Source of the DNA: Thermoplasmata archaeon M9B1D
GTDB taxonomy: Archaea; Thermoplasmatota; E2; DHVEG-1
Assembly (NCBI GenBank): GCA_002900535.1
Contig: MUGC01000248.1
Coordinates: forward strand, 1-7,483
Length of the DNA: 7,483 nt
Direction: 5' to 3'
Part shown: one piece after another, positions 5,964 to 7,483 of the stretch
How positions within the stretch are numbered: position 1 is the first letter of the stretch
Layout: every line of letters begins with the position of its first letter
Program-made: the position numbers and the translations under genes
Notes under the pieces: generated by a model
The model's input: the letters and a program-made list of their open reading frames with translations, nothing else
What the model was told of the DNA's origin: nothing
Databases searched by the model: none

Positions 5964-6203
5964 TTAAAGAATCACTCCAATTAGTATTATAATAAATCCT
6001 ATTAAAATTATTACAGTTGCTGCACCTATAAGAAAAAGAAACCCCGTTGTATTAAATCATTTCACATTTGTAAGTTCACCGATTTTATCATAACTTTTTT
6101 TAAGAAATATTGCACTAACAATCATTAAAATCCATAATATGGCTAATGCAACTAAAATACCTGTTAATAATAGTTGTATAGTATCCCAAACTGCCAAGCT
6201 CTT
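5964..6203 (-). pseudogene. C-terminal remnant of a DUF996-like membrane protein with an in-frame TGA
   Basis: Read on the minus strand, this gives about 79 codons before the final TAA, interrupted once by TGA at 6059-6057. The first part contains a transmembrane helix (LLLTGILVALAILWILMIVS) and then AIFLKKSYDKIGELTNVK. After the TGA comes FNTTGFLFLIGAATVIILIG with a second transmembrane helix ending in ILIGVIL. The pattern KKSYDKI-x-E-T-x-V followed by F-x-T-x-G-x-L-x-LIGA is how I remember the end of DUF996 archaeal membrane proteins of unknown function. Those are usually longer, with further helices upstream, but here the frame is closed by TGA at 6206-6204 and no N-terminal part is visible. 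It is probably a decayed gene; the TGA by itself could be one point change or a read error. Confidence 0.6.
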
Positions 6204-6351
6204 TCAGGTTACAGATTAAGAGCAAATTTCCTTAAAAAAATGGTTGCAAAACCCAATGAGTTTATCAGTACGAACCAAGACGCCATCCAATATGTCTTTG
6301 ACTATTTCTCCTTTAAATACTTTTCGTCATTGAATTGCCTCATTCGAAAGG
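6204..6351. other. Sequence with short competing frames but no supported gene
   Basis: On the minus strand one frame reads KGEIVKDILDGVLVRTDK and another reads a hydrophobic WMASWFVLINSLGF. On the plus strand a frame from a TTG at 6174 runs to 6389. None has a ribosome site, a plausible start or a family match that I recognise. These may be scraps of older genes. Confidence 0.4.
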
Positions 6352-6483
6352 TTATTCGAAAGCTTCTTTTTCAATGGTTTCCTTTATGATTCTTTTAAGG
6401 GCTTGTTTTCGTTCCTGGATTGTATCTTTTTTAGCTTGTTCACGAAGCTTGATATGCATACGAGCATGTTCATTGTGTTTCAT
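6352..6483 (-). CDS. Small charged helical protein, possibly the 3' part of a frameshifted gene
   Basis: From ATG at 6483 to TAA at 6354-6352 the frame encodes 43 residues. They begin MKHNEHARMHIKLREQAKKD and continue as one long, highly charged helix ending EKEAFE. No family is recognised. The in-frame codons before the ATG (KGTNKLPP) also look coding, which suggests a longer original protein. The ATG overlaps the TGA of a short upstream frame (6548-6480) in an ATGA arrangement. Adding one A to the five-A run near 6511-6515 would fuse both into a protein of about 65 residues. No Shine-Dalgarno is seen, so whether it is expressed is uncertain. Confidence 0.4.
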   Translation of the reverse strand: MKHNEHARMHIKLREQAKKDTIQERKQALKRIIKETIEKEAFE

Positions 6484-6548
6484 TGGTGGAAGCTTATTGG
6501 TGCCTTTTTAATGGCATTATCTGTCGTCGTAACAGCTAAAAGGATCAT
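6480..6548 (-). CDS. Tiny frame upstream of the charged helical protein
   Basis: ATG at 6548 opens 22 codons beginning MILLAVTTTDNAIKK and closes with TGA at 6482-6480. It is AT-flanked, with a T/A-rich possible TATA element at about 6561-6577. It probably forms the 5' end of the same small gene as 6483-6352, broken by a one-base loss, or is a short coupled leader frame. Support is weak on its own. Confidence 0.25.
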   Translation of the reverse strand: MILLAVTTTDNAIKKAPISFHQ

Positions 6549-6578
6549 GAGATAAATTTTTTATTTAAAAACTTTTAA

Positions 6579-6638
6579 TTATTGTGCAAAATGGGTATTT
6601 ATTGTGCAATTCACTTCGTGTCATGTTTTATTGTACAA
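6579..6638. repeat. Three TTATTGTGCAA-type direct repeats upstream of the TFB gene
   Basis: TTATTGTGCAA occurs at 6579-6589 and 6599-6609, and TTATTGTACAA at 6628-6638. Starts are 20 and 29 bases apart, near two and three helical turns, so the sites would face one side of the DNA. The inner TTGTGCAA / TTGTACAA is palindromic or nearly so, like a small operator. The repeats lie between the tiny minus-strand gene and the TFB promoter. Confidence 0.6.
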
Positions 6639-6674
6639 AGCCGTCAGACCCTTAATTTTTAAGATAAAACATGA
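6621..6674. repeat. 11-bp perfect inverted repeat before the TFB promoter
   Basis: TCATGTTTTAT (6621-6631) and ATAAAACATGA (6664-6674) are exact reverse complements separated by 32 bases. The right arm ends six bases before the TATA box at 6680. It could be a regulator site or the relic of a mobile sequence; no transposase is seen. Confidence 0.6.
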
Positions 6675-6679
6675 GAAAA

Positions 6680-6688
6680 CTATAAATA
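6680..6688 (+). promoter_or_regulatory. TATA box of the TFB gene
   Basis: CTATAAATA preceded by purine-rich GAGAAAA (a BRE-like element) is the best archaeal promoter in the window. It predicts a start near 6710 and a leader of almost 50 bases. A second AT element (6721-6734) lies closer to the ATG but would start the transcript at the ribosome site or later. Confidence 0.6.
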
Positions 6689-6757
6689 TGAGTTCCTTAT
6701 TGTCGTTTAAAAGCATATCGATAAATATATAAATAATGAAAGGGGGACTGTGCCAAT

Positions 6758-7483
6758 ATGATGCCAAGTGCAAAAAAGAAAAAAGAAAAACCAAGCATTG
6801 AAGAAATTACTAAATGTCCACAATGCGGTGGTACTCATTTAACAAAGGATTATTCTCGTGCAGAGCTTGTATGTGAAGATTGTGGTTTGGTAATAGATGA
6901 AGATTTTATAGATCATGGACCAGAATGGAGAGCATTTGATTCGGACCAAAGAGAAAAACGTGCTCGTGTTGGAGCCCCAATGACATATACTATTCATGAC
7001 AAGGGTCTATCAACTATGATTGGTTGGAAAAACCGTGATTCATATGGTAAATCTATTCCAACTAGAAACCGTGCACAACTATACAGACTTAGGAAATGGC
7101 AGAGACGTATTAGAATTAGTGATGCAACTGAAAGAAATCTTGCTTTTGCATTGTCAGAGCTTGATCGAATGGCCTCAGGTATGGGACTTCCAAGAAATGT
7201 TCGAGAAACAGCTGCAATGATCTATCGTAAAGCAGTTCTAAAAAATCTCATCAGAGGTCGAAGCATAGAAGGTGTATCTGCCGCAGCGCTTTATGCAGCT
7301 TGCAGACAATGTAACGTTCCAAGAACACTTGACGAGATTGCAGGAAGTTCAAGAGTATCAAGAAAAGAAATCGGAAGGACATACAGATTTATTGCTCGTG
7401 AACTAGGTCTAAGGCTAATGCCTACAAGTCCACAGGATTATATTTCTCGTTTCTGTAGTGAACTAAAACTTTCTGGTGATGTT
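6758..7483 (+). CDS. tfb: Transcription initiation factor IIB (TFB), 5' part, truncated by the window edge
   Basis: All 242 codons to the end of the window are open. TFB binds the TBP-TATA complex and the BRE, recruits RNA polymerase and helps open the promoter. The N-terminal zinc ribbon has CPQC (Cys20, Cys23) and CEDC (Cys39, Cys42). The B-reader/linker region follows, with GPEWRAFD (54-61) and RARVGAP (68-74), and then SIPTRNRAQLYRLRKWQRRI (99-118). The first cyclin repeat covers about 120-215, with SIEGVSAAALYAACR (169-183) and ASSRVSRKEIGRTYR-like residues near 195-210. The second repeat begins about 220 with PQDYISRFC. Family members are about 300-310 residues, so some 60-70 are missing beyond the edge. 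The start is ATG at 6758 (a second ATG follows at once), with GGGGG at 6742-6746 as ribosome site. Archaea often carry several TFB copies; which one this is cannot be told. Confidence 0.97.
   Translation, partial: MMPSAKKKKEKPSIEEITKCPQCGGTHLTKDYSRAELVCEDCGLVIDEDFIDHGPEWRAFDSDQREKRARVGAPMTYTIHDKGLSTMIGWKNRDSYGKSIPTRNRAQLYRLRKWQRRIRISDATERNLAFALSELDRMASGMGLPRNVRETAAMIYRKAVLKNLIRGRSIEGVSAAALYAACRQCNVPRTLDEIAGSSRVSRKEIGRTYRFIARELGLRLMPTSPQDYISRFCSELKLSGDV

Noticed and set aside
6057..6059. TGA read as an amino acid (Trp or selenocysteine) in the membrane-protein remnant
   Set aside because: The intact genes here use TGG for Trp and have no in-frame TGA, no selenocysteine element is evident, and the remnant lacks its N-terminal half, so decay is simpler.
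6174..6389. Plus-strand frame of 71 codons
   Set aside because: It starts at a TTG without a ribosome site, overlaps the opposite-strand membrane-protein remnant and the small charged gene, and resembles no family I know.
5708..6757. Structured RNA gene (tRNA, RNase P RNA, SRP RNA)
   Set aside because: No cloverleaf, no GGTTCGA-type T-arm, and no GC-rich core expected of stable RNAs in an AT-rich archaeon.

Overview
The window looks like a piece of an AT-rich archaeal chromosome (roughly one third G+C by eye). The clearest archaeal mark is a transcription factor B gene running off the right edge (6758 onward), with its zinc ribbon and first cyclin repeat readable. Archaeal-type TATA boxes, short leaders, U-rich terminators, an Lrp/AsnC regulator and a B12-binding-fold radical SAM protein of a type I remember from methanogens agree with this. 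A euryarchaeon, possibly Thermoplasmatota-like, is my best guess; the sequence does not fix the lineage.

Layout. 57-1427 (+) encodes a complete M18 metallo-aminopeptidase. It converges on a minus-strand operon at 3397-1434, and a perfect palindrome containing both stop codons lies between them. The operon encodes a small Trp/Lys-rich protein of unknown function (3397-3077), followed 18 nt later by a radical SAM protein with an N-terminal cobalamin-binding-like domain. That second gene is split by a one-base frameshift near 2135-2153, giving an N-terminal part (3058-2102) and a C-terminal part (2150-1434). Upstream on the same strand is a second radical SAM enzyme, with a SPASM domain and a four-cysteine N-terminus (4960-3557), which uses a TTG start. 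It is divergent from an Lrp/AsnC regulator (5177-5707, +), and the shared 216-bp spacer carries a TTG-N6-CAA dyad that is a good candidate operator.

The stretch 5708-6757 is gene-poor. It holds a hairpin after the regulator, short tandem repeats carrying ACGTGCA, the decayed end of a DUF996-like membrane protein with an in-frame TGA (6203-5964, minus), and a tiny minus-strand reading frame pair (6548-6352) that may be one frameshifted gene. Three TTATTGTGCAA-type repeats and an 11-bp inverted repeat then precede the TFB promoter.

How the genes may work together. The Lrp regulator probably controls itself and the divergent SPASM enzyme. The small Trp-rich protein and the B12 radical SAM enzyme are probably co-transcribed, and could be partner or substrate and enzyme. 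That pairing is the most interesting hypothesis here, but it rests on context alone. Two of the three broken frames could be repaired by one base at a homopolymer or short C-run, so assembly error must be excluded before calling them pseudogenes.
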